A DNA stretch of 64,000 nucleotides from Fragilaria radians. Its lineage: Eukaryota > Bacillariophyta > Fragilariophyceae > Fragilariales > Fragilariaceae. Made by a program: the position numbers and the translations under genes. The notes below the pieces were generated by a model, which was not told where the DNA came from, did no database searches, and saw only the letters and a list, made by a program, of their open reading frames with translations. The stretch covers positions 106,065 to 170,064 of the forward strand of contig CAAAJI010000013.1 of the NCBI GenBank assembly GCA_900642245.1, given 5' to 3'. Positions 12,231 to 23,599 of this stretch are shown here, in pieces (within the stretch, counting starts at the first letter, position 1; each line of letters starts with the position of its first letter).

Positions 12231-13204
12231 CTCCGTAACTTTGTCTTTTAAGTGAAAACAAACTTATTTCTATATCATCGTGGTGTTTTTCGCTTAAAAT
12301 TCGCGATAATCTTTTAGACGCTTGGCTCCTATTTTGTACACATTCCTTCTGACAGGTAGCTTGCCGGTTGAAATCTCAATGTTCTTTCTACAGACAAGCT
12401 CATTATTCCAAGCTTGTAATCTCCGTGAAAATGTCGAACTTTTAAAATGCAATCAATTCGCAAGAGGAATTTTTGCATTGTTCTCGCAAAAATATGGCAG
12501 TCAACTTTCTCGCTTGAAGGGGAAAGCTTATTTGGATGCTCGCCTTCCACAAAGATACACTCTGACTTGTGTATATGGAATGACTTTTCATTCGTTATTC
12601 CCAATATCCTCTGCTCGCAAGTTTCTTTTCGTTTAGTCTACAATCCAAAATAATACGAATTAGATTGATTGGTCTTTGCTCGTTGCCTTTACTTGTCTCG
12701 ATCATTGTTTATATGTACTTTCTAGATTGTGCCATAGCTGTCAATTACCATTGGTTCGACTTAATGTTTGAATTTCCCTATAGTCAAAAGCATGTGATTG
12801 AGAGCACATGTGTTAGATCAATAACCAGGTTTATGAAGCAATTCCTGATGGTGGCCAACTTGGTTGTTTGCGACCATCCCTTTGTTGGAACCATAATAGT
12901 GATTGCTACCTGTAAGTACATTTAAGTAAAGTCTTAATGGTGAAAGTACTACACCGAGATTCTGCTATTTTGGGATTCAGCAATCAATATGGCGTGCGAT
13001 CCTTTGTCAGATAACATATTTGACAAGTGTTCAGCCTATCATGCTATTTCAAATTCTCTTTTCAGTGCACATCTATTCTGAATGAAGCAATGCATGACAA
13101 CTGGATATTCTTATCTTGAATAGAGAGAGAGAGCAATGTGGTTAGACAACCGCTTTTATTGTTTAAATTACTAGTCTTACATCCAGTAAAATCAAGGTTG
13201 AATA
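12231..13204. other. No firmly supported gene
   Basis: An open minus-strand stretch of 91 codons at 12329-12604 could be a 5' exon of the hypothetical gene at 11.3-12.2 kb. Overlapping plus-strand frames there look like shadows. There is a short GAGAGAGAGA-type simple repeat at about 13120. Confidence 0.4.
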
Positions 13205-13350
13205 ACTCCCAACCGATCATCAACAAGCTTTTGAAAAAGTTTAAAAAGTGACTGATAATAAGTTACTTTTAACATACCCAGATTTTGATAAACCATTCCA
13301 CATCTACACAGATGCTTCAGATCATCAACTAGGTGAGGTAATTATGCAGA
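13205..13350 (+). pseudogene. Ty3/gypsy RT-RNase H junction fragment
   Basis: The plus strand reads HQQAFEKV, a stop, then LLLTYPDFDKPFHIYTDASDHQLG. This is the characteristic boundary between reverse transcriptase and RNase H in Ty3/gypsy elements. The similarity fades after about 13350. No further gypsy domains or LTRs could be assigned around it, so it is an isolated relic. Confidence 0.75.
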
Positions 13351-13469
13351 CATCAAATTCCCGGTTTATTTATTATTCACATGGACTACTTTACGACGTT
13401 TTTTCAATTTCGTGTAAGTGCATTGAATTATTCACTTGCTTATTGACTTACTATTCTCATGCCGCATAA

Positions 13470-15823
13470 GATCTTTTGGAATACTTGAATTTATTTCTGT
13501 CTAGTACGAAATTCTGCATACATCGTTTAGTATCAACGGATAATCTGAATGAATCACATTTGAAAATGACCTGACTTTGCGTAGAGTAGTGGATTTGGGC
13601 TCCAGCAGCTTATCTTGTACGTTACTGATGGAAATCTCATGCATCCTCTCACACATTCTTCATAGGCAAATAAGGCATATGAAAATCATCCAGAACTCTT
13701 ACCAAAAGTTCGAATTGCATCTGGCACTATAGGAATTTGAGATTGCAGCGGAAATAGGTCATGGTGTTTATTTCCGGATTTAAGTCTGAACGGACCCAAG
13801 TGATATACAGTTGTAATGTTGCGATTGGTTTTGCTGCAGAGTCTACGCTTGTAAAACGAGATTAATGGCATGCATGTAAGAAGTAAGAAGTGAACAATTT
13901 GAAGCCAGGAGGCGACGTTATAAACCCAATTTTTCACGAATTGAAATCGGAAATTTGAATCAATGAAAATGTGATGCATTACTGCGGTAACTCTATTATA
14001 TTCTACTGACCGGATTCATGAGGTGTTGCGATTGGAGATCCAAGTATCATTCAAGTATTGAAGCCGAATAAATGGCAATATTGGATGCATTTACAATATC
14101 CTCGCTACCTTTTTAGAGAGATGGCATTTCATGGAAGCTGTCAATTGTGCTAAGTAGAGACAATATTGGTGCAATGCTCATTGTCTAGAATGCAGGTTCT
14201 TAGGTCAGAACTAGGCACTTTGATTCCAGGAATCTACTTATTAGGGAAAATATGGAAGATGGGTTTATCAAGATCGTGGCTTGTAAGCTGATTATCATGA
14301 TTCAGAGTTGTTAACCAAAAATCGAAGTAAAGAAACTTATGGGAAAGGATATCCCTTTATTCAATCTTACTAGTTAGTTTGTAATGATGAAGTGCAAGTG
14401 GATGAATGTTGAAGATACAAACATTGACGCAAAGTTAGGAACAATTAAGCGAACACAATTCAATTTTGAAACCTTTGAATCTTAGTTTGGCTGGTATTTT
14501 ACGGCGTAGATTGAAGAGGTTTTCCAATGAAAAGCGCTATGATGAGAGAAAGCGTTTGTGGTTTTTCGCATAATTTTCTGTCAAAAACAATCAGCACAGG
14601 TGGTTTGGACAGAAGTACTGAAGGCTGTAAATTATTAGTGGCAATCTCTGCTGTCCTTGCAAAAGAGGGCCGACAAATAAATAGTATTTTGCATATCTTG
14701 AGTCTACATATCTTTTTCTAGGAAGAAAAACACATGCTATTTATTGAATTTGACAATGCTGGTTTGCAAATGTGAATGTGGGGTACACAATCACGATTGA
14801 TGAATAATGACAAAGAAAGGGACGTGTAGAGCTTAAAAGCTTAGTTGACAAATTTGAAGCCAGAAAAGGGAATTGAAAACTCCAGTAATTCAAGGTTCAT
14901 TATGAGAAGCAGGAGATGCACAGAATAAGATGGGCGGAAAGGAAAAACAGAATTACCACGCTGGGGTTAAGAATTGGTGTTCATAGCATCATAGTTCAGA
15001 TCCGAGATTAGCACTATTGATAGAAAGTTATCCAGATTTTCCACAAGTCCCCAAATTGGATACCAGAAAGCCTTAACCAGATTCATGATTTTTACAGCGT
15101 AAGCATGAAAGGAACTGGGCCTGTGGTATAGCAAGTCACGAGTGGGGTGGAGCGCACAACAAATCCAGAAAGAGAGTAACAAGATTCTTTGTTAGAGGAG
15201 CACCACTTGATACAAAGAATTGAATACAGGAGTCAGCTACACAATATATTCAGGAAATGATTCATGTGAAGAAGGTGATTTGTATAATGGGGCTAAAGGA
15301 AGAATTGTAGATGGGGCTTCATGTTTACAGCAAAGGATTAAACGCTGGATTATTCGTGGAAAGACTCGCCATAACTGCATTATTTACTTTTTTCTTCGCG
15401 AATTGAAAGGAAAAGGAATTGCGAAGGGTGTATGGATGAAATCCGATGTTCGTCAACACATAGTACTTTCAAAGTGATTTGTTCAAGAGAAGAGACACAA
15501 GATACGGCTTAGGTGAAAAATGCTTGATGATGTTGAATGAGTAAAAATATGTAAATGTCACTACATTATATGGAAGCTATGAAATATCGGAAACCTTGTG
15601 TCCAAGGTGGCAGGATCAATAGCTGTGTTATTACATAATTTACCAATTCTATACCATATGCAAGAGAAGAGCCATTTGTTCTAACCATTTACTTACTGTG
15701 CTAAAAAACTGAAGATCATTTCACTTGAATCGTTTTCTTTGGTTCCCCCCATCTTATTGTACTCTTAACCTTAATGGAACAAAACTCAATACAGAACCTC
15801 TTCGGAGACTAGTTAACGTAACC
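13470..15823. other. Decayed intergenic DNA
   Basis: No gene recognised. Open stretches at 13686-13979 (minus) and 15220-15477 (plus) have no recognisable motifs. Given the gypsy fragment at 13.2 kb, part of this may be the eroded remainder of that element, but I cannot show it. Confidence 0.45.
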
Positions 15824-17891
15824 ATGGCAGATGCACCTACAACAGATAGAAAGAAGCGCGGTTCCTTGATGATGGATTATTTTCTCATCATGCTATTTGT
15901 ATTTGGATCCGTCCAACTTTATTTCAATGGAATGCAAGATACTGGCATGAACCATCAATTGCACCACATCGCCGATTTTCAACGTCGTCATTTCGTGAAA
16001 TCACGTTCAAAGTCTTTAAAGCATAAAGTCGAAGAAAATGTGGAAGAAAGCGGCGATGCGTCCTTCCATCACAGAAATGTCGAGGATGAAAATGAGCAAG
16101 AAGGGAATGAAGAAACGGAAAGTAAGGATGATTCTGTAAGAGGACAGTTCAAAAATCATCTAAATGACAGTGGTGGAAGGAAAGAAGAAGGTAACCTGGA
16201 GCACCGACTAGCAGGACTCAACTGTGACCAGTTTGGAGGTCCATCTAGAGACGACGCTGCTGAAATGATCTTTTGGGAGGATATTCCTCCTGATAGCTTA
16301 CACGTTTCACCATTTCATCGTAGGGATCAGAAGCAATATCTTACTTTTGAAGCCGATCATGGTACGTTTCGATTCTTTTAACCGTAACACTTTCCAGCCC
16401 ATTTCTAAACATTCTGTGGTCACGTTCCATATCGCTTATTCAATACTCCTTCTCGTTGACATTGCTATATTTTTCATATCATCGTTAAGGTGGGTGGAAT
16501 AATATTCGCATGGCGATGGAAACCACCATGGCAATGGCAGTCGCCATGGGTAGAACTCTTGTTCTACCACCTGCTCAGAGCATGTACCTACTTACCAAAG
16601 ACACACACGAACACTCGGGCAAACAACAACGGAAAGAATTTAGTTTCGCGGACTTCTTTCATATGGAGACTATCTCAAAGGAATTTGTAGGATTAGATGT
16701 GATTACTATGAAAGAGTTCTTGGAAAGAGAGGGATTAAAGGGGAATTTAAAGGATCAAACGACAGGCGAAGTTCTGTTCCCCCCTCATAACCGAACTGAA
16801 TATGACGGTGCTGATCATCATACTATTTCGTCGTCGCTAGAAACATACCTACATCGTGTGGGTATGGTACCACCTTGGGATCCAGACGAATGTATTGCTG
16901 CATTTCCTGCAACTTCAAACCCAAAAGACGTCCAAGAACTAAGGGACATGATGAGAAACTCAGGAACTTTCCCTAAATTCGAAGCATTCATTGACAAACC
17001 TGTGCCCATTAATGCTTCAGCAATCGATCGACTAAAGGAAATGCGAGCAGACAGGACAAAAATTTGCCTGTACGATGAAAAGTGGCAAAATATGCAACTG
17101 ATACACTTTGGAGAAGGCGGAAAAGGTGAAGCAGGATCACGCCTTTTAGTGCATTTTTATGCTTTTCTCTTCTTTCAAGACTGGAAACATGATCTTTGGA
17201 TGAAACGCTTCATCCGAGATCATGTTCGCTACATTGATGAAATCCAGGTACGTTTTATATACGTGTAACGTTTTGTATTCTTTATTCATGCATTTGACCT
17301 CTGACAATGACCTAGTGTGCTGCGGCTCGGATCGTGAAAGCGCTACGAGAAAGGTCTCGAACTCGCGGCGATTCTGACGGAAATTACAATGCCTATCATA
17401 TAAGACGAGGCGACTTCCAGTACACTGTTACCCGTTACGACGCACCGCGAATAATAAAAAATTCAGCGGAAATACAGACTGGCAGTGTAGTTTATATCGC
17501 ATCGGACGAGACAGACCCGCAGTTTTTTGAGCCCTTTCGGAAAGCCTTTGATGTTGTCATGCTGAGTGATTTCAAGCAAGAGTTAGTGGGCGTCAATTCA
17601 AATTATTACGGAATGATTGATTCACTAATTGCATCAAGAGCAAAAATTTTCTTCGGTTGCTGGTTTTCAACCTTTACCGGGTATATCAATCGAATACGTG
17701 GTTTCCATCACAACAAAAAGAAGGGACGTGGTTATGAAATGGGATATCACGAGTCATATTACTATGCACTTGATGATCGTAAATTTCATTTACAAGCTTA
17801 TTATCCAGTGAAGAAATCTTTCTATGCTCGAGAGTTTCCAACTGCATGGCGGCTCATTGACAACGGGATCTACGACCTTTCTAACGCTTAA
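15824..17891 (+). CDS. GDP-fucose protein O-fucosyltransferase-like, three exons
   Basis: The gene is read as join(15824..16361,16490..17247,17316..17891), 623 aa. Both introns (128 and 68 nt) start GTACGT, end in AG and keep frame. The start is an ATG in good context (ACCATGG); the frame is open upstream without an ATG. One N-terminal hydrophobic segment (MMDYFLIMLFVFGSVQLYF) suggests a type II Golgi protein, followed by an acidic linker. The family signatures are YLTFEADHGGWNNIRM across intron 1, ALAMGRTLVLPP-type text (AVAMGRTLVLPP), a YNAYHIRRGDFQY motif with the conserved Arg of O-FucT enzymes, and VYIASDE near the C-terminus. Predicted role: fucose transfer to protein or polysaccharide; the acceptor is unknown. 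Confidence 0.85.
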
Positions 17892-19682
17892 GCGTAATAT
17901 ATGATAGCGCTAGGTGAACCAACATTCACAATCTTCTTCCAGACAAGTCGTTCAAAATTTGCTCACTAAAATTTTAGAAGCATTTTTCATTAGTTTTCTT
18001 GCGTGGGGTGGTTGCGCAAACCACATTTGTGACGATTCCAAATTTTTCATTTGAGATACTTAAAGTCAAATGAACTTTTGAAATCGAGAAGATTCAAGTT
18101 AAGGAGGCAACAGTTAATCTCACTTTGCCATCCGAGTTAATCGTGGACATTGTTTCACTCATTGTTGTTTGTGTACTGGTTACACTGTTACACTCAAAAA
18201 GTAAATCTGCTAGCGTCCTTTGACTTTTCGAAAAGATAATGAAGTAAAAGAAACTACCCACAATTTTGCTTTATCATAGGAAAGGGCTGTACTCCACTTG
18301 ACGATACGTATCTCCACAAGCCCTTGCAAAGGAGAATCTGCAAGGGAAAATAGTCGTTGTGTTGAATTTGAATTTACGGAAAAGGGTAATCGCTTTGGCT
18401 TTTGTGATATAAATCATTTATGTATAGTTAGTCATTCTGTCTCCTTATTTTTGCCACATCTCTCTCGTCCGGAGAACATCAATCATGCTATGGCTGATTT
18501 CACTATTCCAGGAAGCCAAAGCAGTAAAAATTTAGCAAAATTTTAAAAATGAGCTATGTCTAAATGAAACTATAGAAATGCGTGATATAAATCAAGTGAA
18601 TGTCTTCATACGAACCGCGATTAAATTCCATCACATGCTCCAGAAATGGATGGTGGAAATCAGACGCTGATTCCTTGTCTATGTATTGCAACAGCTTCTA
18701 AATTAAAAAGAAAATACATTGTAGGGTATGTACATCCCCGAAGTAGTAAGTAGCTAAGGAGTAGCATTTTAGTAAGCCCTACAACAAATTAGAAGGAATC
18801 AAAAACGTTCAAGAGAATCAGTTTAGTGTGAAAACTGCATTCAAGGTTTTTGTCAATCGAAATTACCTGAACTGTGCAGCAGAAAAATCATAACTTGGAG
18901 CTGCTACTTTGATGAATTTGAGAGATCCCCCCAATCATTATGAAATGGTAATAGGAAGTGTTCTCAAGAGAAAGCTTAGAAGATCCCTGAATTTTGCGGA
19001 GAACGGAAATGAAAGCTAGGGCTTAAAGTCGAAAATGACTTCACCAACTTCCATTATAAAAAAAGTTGAGTGCTTTACTCATTTTGAAATGTGTGTACTG
19101 GGAATTTGAGTCCTTTAGTCTACTTTTTGACATCCATCAAAACAGTGTAGATTATCTTGTACTCTGAAATTCCCAATTAAAAATTCTTCTCATCAAAATT
19201 TAAATGACATTAAAAAAGTAGCGCATCCTGTAGAGGAAATAAGATATCTTGGACACTCAAATTTTACTTGTTTTTCAACTTGGATCTAGTCCTAACTGCA
19301 ATATCCTGTTTTATGTGACCACAATCTGCCTTACGTCTAGTTCTGGTAGAGACACCATCATCGAATTTTCTAGGTTCAAGATGGTTCTTGTATCCAGCTT
19401 GTTAGGTGAATCTTGAACATCTGACTTGAATGACACCCTCTTATACCGATGATAAAATCATGCAAGTAAGTGACATTAATCACTTATATGAAGCCTATCA
19501 GTTGCTCTTCAGAAGTTTCAAGTTCTCCCTCATATTCTTAAAGCCATTTCATCTGGAAACATAACGCATACTTAGGTAACCCCTAACCCCTTACCTGCGT
19601 GTTATTCCCCCAATTTTTTACACCTTGGGATATAGACTATTATTGAACAGAATCTCTTCATAGAAAGTGTTCTTTGTATACC
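17892..19682. other. Intergenic, no supported gene
   Basis: Short open frames only (for example 18298-18546) with no recognisable content. About 50 bases before the ASH2-like gene I see no clear core promoter. Confidence 0.5.
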
Positions 19683-20813
19683 ATGGCAACACCTGCGGTT
19701 TCCGAGCCGCAGCCCAATTCTATACCTTCATCATCTAATGTAACTAGCAAGAAACGACGTCTATCTCCGACGCCTGAAATTCCGCCTCTTTCTCCTGCTT
19801 TTCTCCATGCTGCCTCGCAATTGACAGTAGGGTTTCCTGCGACCCACACGGGTCTTCTTTCGGGCGTCATTCCATCCATATCCCAAGTCCAGGCTTCTTC
19901 CAAAAAACTGCTACAAGAATCGCCCCCTATCGTGCACTTATCCAAGTCTGACACAGCTCCACAGCTCAAGATTGATCAACATCTTTTGGTCAAGGGGGGG
20001 ATGAAAGGATACCGAACATCTCGTGCCTCGCATGGAGTAAATTCTGGAGATTACTACTTTGAAGTGTGGATTCCACGTCGTGCACCAACAGTCGACGAGG
20101 TTCAAATGATTCTCCCCTCGAATGTAAGATTGGCTCCGAAACTCAAGCAATTGCTTCAAAGCAGCCCCGGTGACACAATTGTTGGTCATACTAGAATAGG
20201 TTGGTCGATGCGTTTAGGGGATTTGCAAGCCCCCGTCGGGTACGACAAATGGTCCTACGGCTTTCGAGACACTCAAGGAAGCCGCGTTCATAATTCAAGG
20301 AGAGATGATGACTGGGGTAGCTTACCATATGGACCTGGCGATGTCGTGGGCTGTGCCATCTCTATGGACGAAAGACAAATTTTCTTTTTCCGTAATGGCG
20401 AAGCAATGGGAAATTTCGTTGTGACGCGAGGTAAGCGAGAGGGTGGTGCAGCCTTTGAAAATATTGCTGAAGGAACATACTATCCAGCCATATCTGTCTA
20501 TATGGGAGCAAGCGCCCGTGCCAACTTTGGACCACATTTTGTGTACAATCCAAGAAAATTGCCTCATGGAGTTAAGGTAAAGCCCTTGTGTGATTTGTGT
20601 GAAAAGCCTCCATCGGAAGAAGAAATTGCAGATCGTCTCTCAAAACTCCCGAAGAAGACGGATGAGGCATGGATAAAGGCTTTAGAGGAGGCTATGACTG
20701 CTGAGTCTGAGATACGTAACGAGGTGTATCAGACCTACTTTAAGCAGCATCTTCAAGATGTTAGAAGAGAACGAGAGGATAGAAACTTATCAACAAATGA
20801 TTTGGATAATTGA
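19683..20813 (+). CDS. ASH2: ASH2-like SPRY-domain protein (COMPASS subunit)
   Basis: A single-exon 376-aa protein, with start ATG at 19683 in CCATGG context. The N-terminus is Pro/Ser-rich and unstructured. The central SPRY/B30.2 domain (roughly residues 100-300) carries KGYRTSRASHGV, GDYYFEVWI, TRIGWSMRLGDLQAPVGYDKWSYGFRD (in pieces), GDVVGCAISMD and FFRNGEAMG, then an acidic-charged C-terminal region. These match ASH2/ASH2L, which with RBBP5 stimulates SET1/MLL H3K4 methyltransferases in the nucleus. Animal and yeast homologues often have an N-terminal PHD/winged-helix part, which is absent here, so it resembles the short Bre2-like form. An insertion between the SPRY strands (about residues 135-165) is unusual but is also seen in Bre2/ASH2 proteins. 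Confidence 0.88.
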   Translation: MATPAVSEPQPNSIPSSSNVTSKKRRLSPTPEIPPLSPAFLHAASQLTVGFPATHTGLLSGVIPSISQVQASSKKLLQESPPIVHLSKSDTAPQLKIDQHLLVKGGMKGYRTSRASHGVNSGDYYFEVWIPRRAPTVDEVQMILPSNVRLAPKLKQLLQSSPGDTIVGHTRIGWSMRLGDLQAPVGYDKWSYGFRDTQGSRVHNSRRDDDWGSLPYGPGDVVGCAISMDERQIFFFRNGEAMGNFVVTRGKREGGAAFENIAEGTYYPAISVYMGASARANFGPHFVYNPRKLPHGVKVKPLCDLCEKPPSEEEIADRLSKLPKKTDEAWIKALEEAMTAESEIRNEVYQTYFKQHLQDVRREREDRNLSTNDLDN

Positions 20814-21049
20814 AATACCTGGAAAATGAAAGTTCAAGTGATGGGAAAGGTCAAACAAAGCTCTTCATTGTCGTTCAAAATGTTTAAAATTATTTGGATG
20901 CTAGCAATTTGATTTGCTTGGGAATAGAGCTTATGTGAAATGATGTTATAAGCAAGAGTTAGATTTTTCAGTTATTTCCTATGTTAGAAATCTTGTTGAT
21001 TTTATTTCACTCCAATTTAGATTCAAATTAGGCTTAAACTTCTAAACAG

Positions 21050-21790
21050 GCTTTCTTCTGCTGCCTAAGTTAGCCATGGCTCGACAAGAATGGACATTTT
21101 ATGGTTACTTTTGACACAATTGTGATACCACTGGTTAGGTCTTCAATATTGGGAACATGTTTCTCATAATGTTCTGGTATTGTAGCCATGTCATTTGTGT
21201 ACCTGCATTTTTATTATTCAATGCTTGAAGTAAAAGACAGAGGCTTCGTATGATGTATAAATCAGTCAATATTTGCATCCACCCTAAATTCATACCACTC
21301 TAAAGCCTTGGATTGATCTAAGATATCAATGGCATCATCCTGATCGCACTGCTTGCAAGACTCTTTAGGAAAAGTCAACTAGTGATTGAGGCATGTTAAA
21401 CTCTCTACAAGCTGCTGCGCAGTATTGTTAAGGCCCATACACACCCCGATCCTCATATAAGATTTCACGTGCAGATAACAGGCTTAGGGATTTACACTTA
21501 GCCTATGCCTCCAATTACAAACAGCAAGAGGTAGGAAGTTCTTCAGCATCTGTATTCAACTTCTACGTCAAGAGCCTACCCCTTCAACAATGTCCAAAAA
21601 GTCTTGTTTTTGGCAACACGTTTTTGAGTAGCAGAATGCTCAATTTCGCAGAAGAACGTCAGCGCCATCCTTGAAGAAACTGAAGCATATGGGGGGAAGC
21701 TGGGATGTCTTGATCCTTGAAGAATGTCAATTTGATTTGCTCTGTCTTGTTCACCTCAGAAGCATCTGTCTGGTCCACCAAATTCAACCT
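21050..21790 (-). pseudogene. Probable Ty3/gypsy gag remnant
   Basis: On the minus strand, at about 21770-21650, the text NKTEQIKLTFFKDQDIP and then, in a shifted frame, FFKDGADV parallels the plus-strand remnant at 36.8 kb (DKTKQTKIELLMDP...FTFKDGCPEEW). Downstream pieces include KQCDQDDAIDILDQSKALEWY and NDMATIPEHYEKHVPNIEDL. Stops and shifts are frequent. The assignment rests on similarity to the other copy and on the gag-like FKDG...EEW pattern. Confidence 0.45.
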
Positions 21791-23022
21791 AAACGAATGA
21801 ACTAGGGGTGTTGCGCACAAAAGAAAGCAAGCCAATGTAGGATTTAACTCACTTTCTCATATTCATTTTTCATATTGATTTGTATTGCAACAAAACGTAT
21901 GATCACAGCAATCTTTATTGAGTCTCCAATGAGATATCATGGTCTACTTTAGACTATTTCTATTGTTTTTTATATCTTGTAAAGAGTTGAAGTGTGGCAC
22001 ATTGTATACCAAAAATCATTTGTCATTACCCAAATTTGTTATGGGAATCATATGGACAAGCAAACCTCACAAAATTAAAGGGCGTGTATCATTCTCAAAA
22101 TGTACTTAGACTATCAGTAAGTAGGTTTCCTACACTGGTAAAGAATTACATCTCATGCCCATTATTTTTTTTCTAGAATGAAAATGACTCATATCCTTGT
22201 AGCACTTAAGATCATACGATGGGGTATGATGTTCCACTCTAGCATGATACGGAATTGTTCATAGTAGTGGGATGCCTTCATTTGACATGCCACCTTGCAG
22301 TATACAATAGATACATTATCGTTAGATAATTGTCAGAAGTTCAATCTTGGCTAGTTTTCTGGGCAGGAATTGTCTTGATCAAACATGTAAAATATGGCAA
22401 ACAATTCTAACTCAGATCAAGTTGTTCCAGATTTGCCTTTTTGCAGCCTTTTTTGAAGCGCTGTTATGAAAACATACTCTAGCCTAAATCATGAGTAGCT
22501 TTTAAAATGTTGTAGCCATTTGATGAACTATAATTCTGACAGATTCGGATGAAATGTTTGTTTTAGATGTTGTAGTTATCTAGACTAGTCACGATTCGCT
22601 TTGCGCCTCAATTTTTCGTCATCTTGTCTTCGCTACAGGCATTTAATAATTTGCATCATTATGCCATATGCCATATGCCATTTGAAGTTAGTGTGATGGT
22701 CACAGCTCAATATCCTTTGGAATGAAAATTTGCCAAGGTTTTTTGCAGTGAGGGTAAATTCGTAAATTCTCAAATTCTGCTTGTAACGTTCCTCACGTGA
22801 TAAATTCGACTTGACAGTACTGTAAAAACGCTTATAAAAAAAGATGGTAAGAGCAACTAATTGGAAGTGGACCATGCATCCACATCGTCGACATTGCTTG
22901 CTTATTGTCTTGAATTGAGAATCTTGTCTTTAATTTGAAAAAAATGTCTATGAAACTAATTATCTCTTTGTATCCTGTCCAATGGAAACCGACAAATAAT
23001 CCACTCCCATTCTATCTCTACG
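21791..23022. other. Intergenic, no supported gene
   Basis: No gene seen. A small tandem of TGCCATA units occurs near 22660-22685. An unplaced 5' exon of the coiled-coil gene at 23.0 kb may lie here. Confidence 0.45.
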
Positions 23023-23340
23023 AAGGACGACCTCATTAAGCGAGTTGAAATCTTGGAAAGTGGCGCTCAATTTGATGCGAATCGTGATGAAATTCGTCGT
23101 ATACAAATGGAGCACTTACAGCAATTGCATGAAATCCGAAATGCTATGTTGTTGGTTATGAATAATAATGTTGACTCTGCTACGGAAATGTCACCACTCG
23201 CCGCGACGATGAAATCAAGTCAAGAATTGGAGAGGCTGAAAAGCGAAAATGCTCTTTTAAAGGTTAAGTGTGAAAAGCAAGCCTATCGAATTCAACATCT
23301 AGTGACGTCCTTGGAAGAGTTATTGAGTAAGCAATCGTAG
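23023..23340 (+). CDS. Small coiled-coil protein, probably a terminal exon
   Basis: The open frame runs from an AG acceptor-like site (ACGAAG/GAC, about 23025) to the TAG at 23338-23340. It is highly charged with heptad-like leucines (LIKRVEILE, RIQMEHLQQLHEIRNAMLL, ELERLKSENALLKVKCEK, IQHLVTSLEELL). The first in-frame ATG is at 23107, so either translation starts there (78 aa) or an upstream exon exists; I could not place one convincingly. No family was recognised; a structural or scaffold role is only a guess. Confidence 0.5.
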   Translation, partial: KDDLIKRVEILESGAQFDANRDEIRRIQMEHLQQLHEIRNAMLLVMNNNVDSATEMSPLAATMKSSQELERLKSENALLKVKCEKQAYRIQHLVTSLEELLSKQS

Positions 23341-23599
23341 TTCAATTAGGGAAGGTAGTGACTTTTTTCCACGATGTTTGGAGACATGTTTGTCATTAAT
23401 AATCTAAAGATCTAGTACTATTTGTAGAATGGCAACACATTCGCTTAAAATCGAGATACAGACATTGCTGCTTAGTCAGCTTTCTAAAACATCTCCAGCG
23501 GTCAGTGAACCAAACGAAATGTTTTGGTCTACCGGAAAGATACTTTGCTACGAAAAGCATATATCATATTCGGAGGAATAGGAAAGAGATGAATGATTG

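Noticed and set aside
12322..12653. Overlapping open frames on both strands (plus 12322-12636 and 12447-12653; minus 12329-12604)
   Set aside because: At most one can be real; none has a recognisable domain. The minus one is kept only as a possible 5' exon.
15220..15477. 85-codon open frame between gypsy fragment and O-FucT gene
   Set aside because: Looks somewhat protein-like (Lys/Arg-rich), but I recognise no domain and there is no start context or neighbour logic.
18298..18546. 82-codon open frame
   Set aside because: No motif, in AT-rich intergenic DNA, with no splice or start context. Expected by chance.
19658..20567. Minus-strand open frames opposite the ASH2-like gene
   Set aside because: Shadow frames; the plus strand has a clear SPRY domain.
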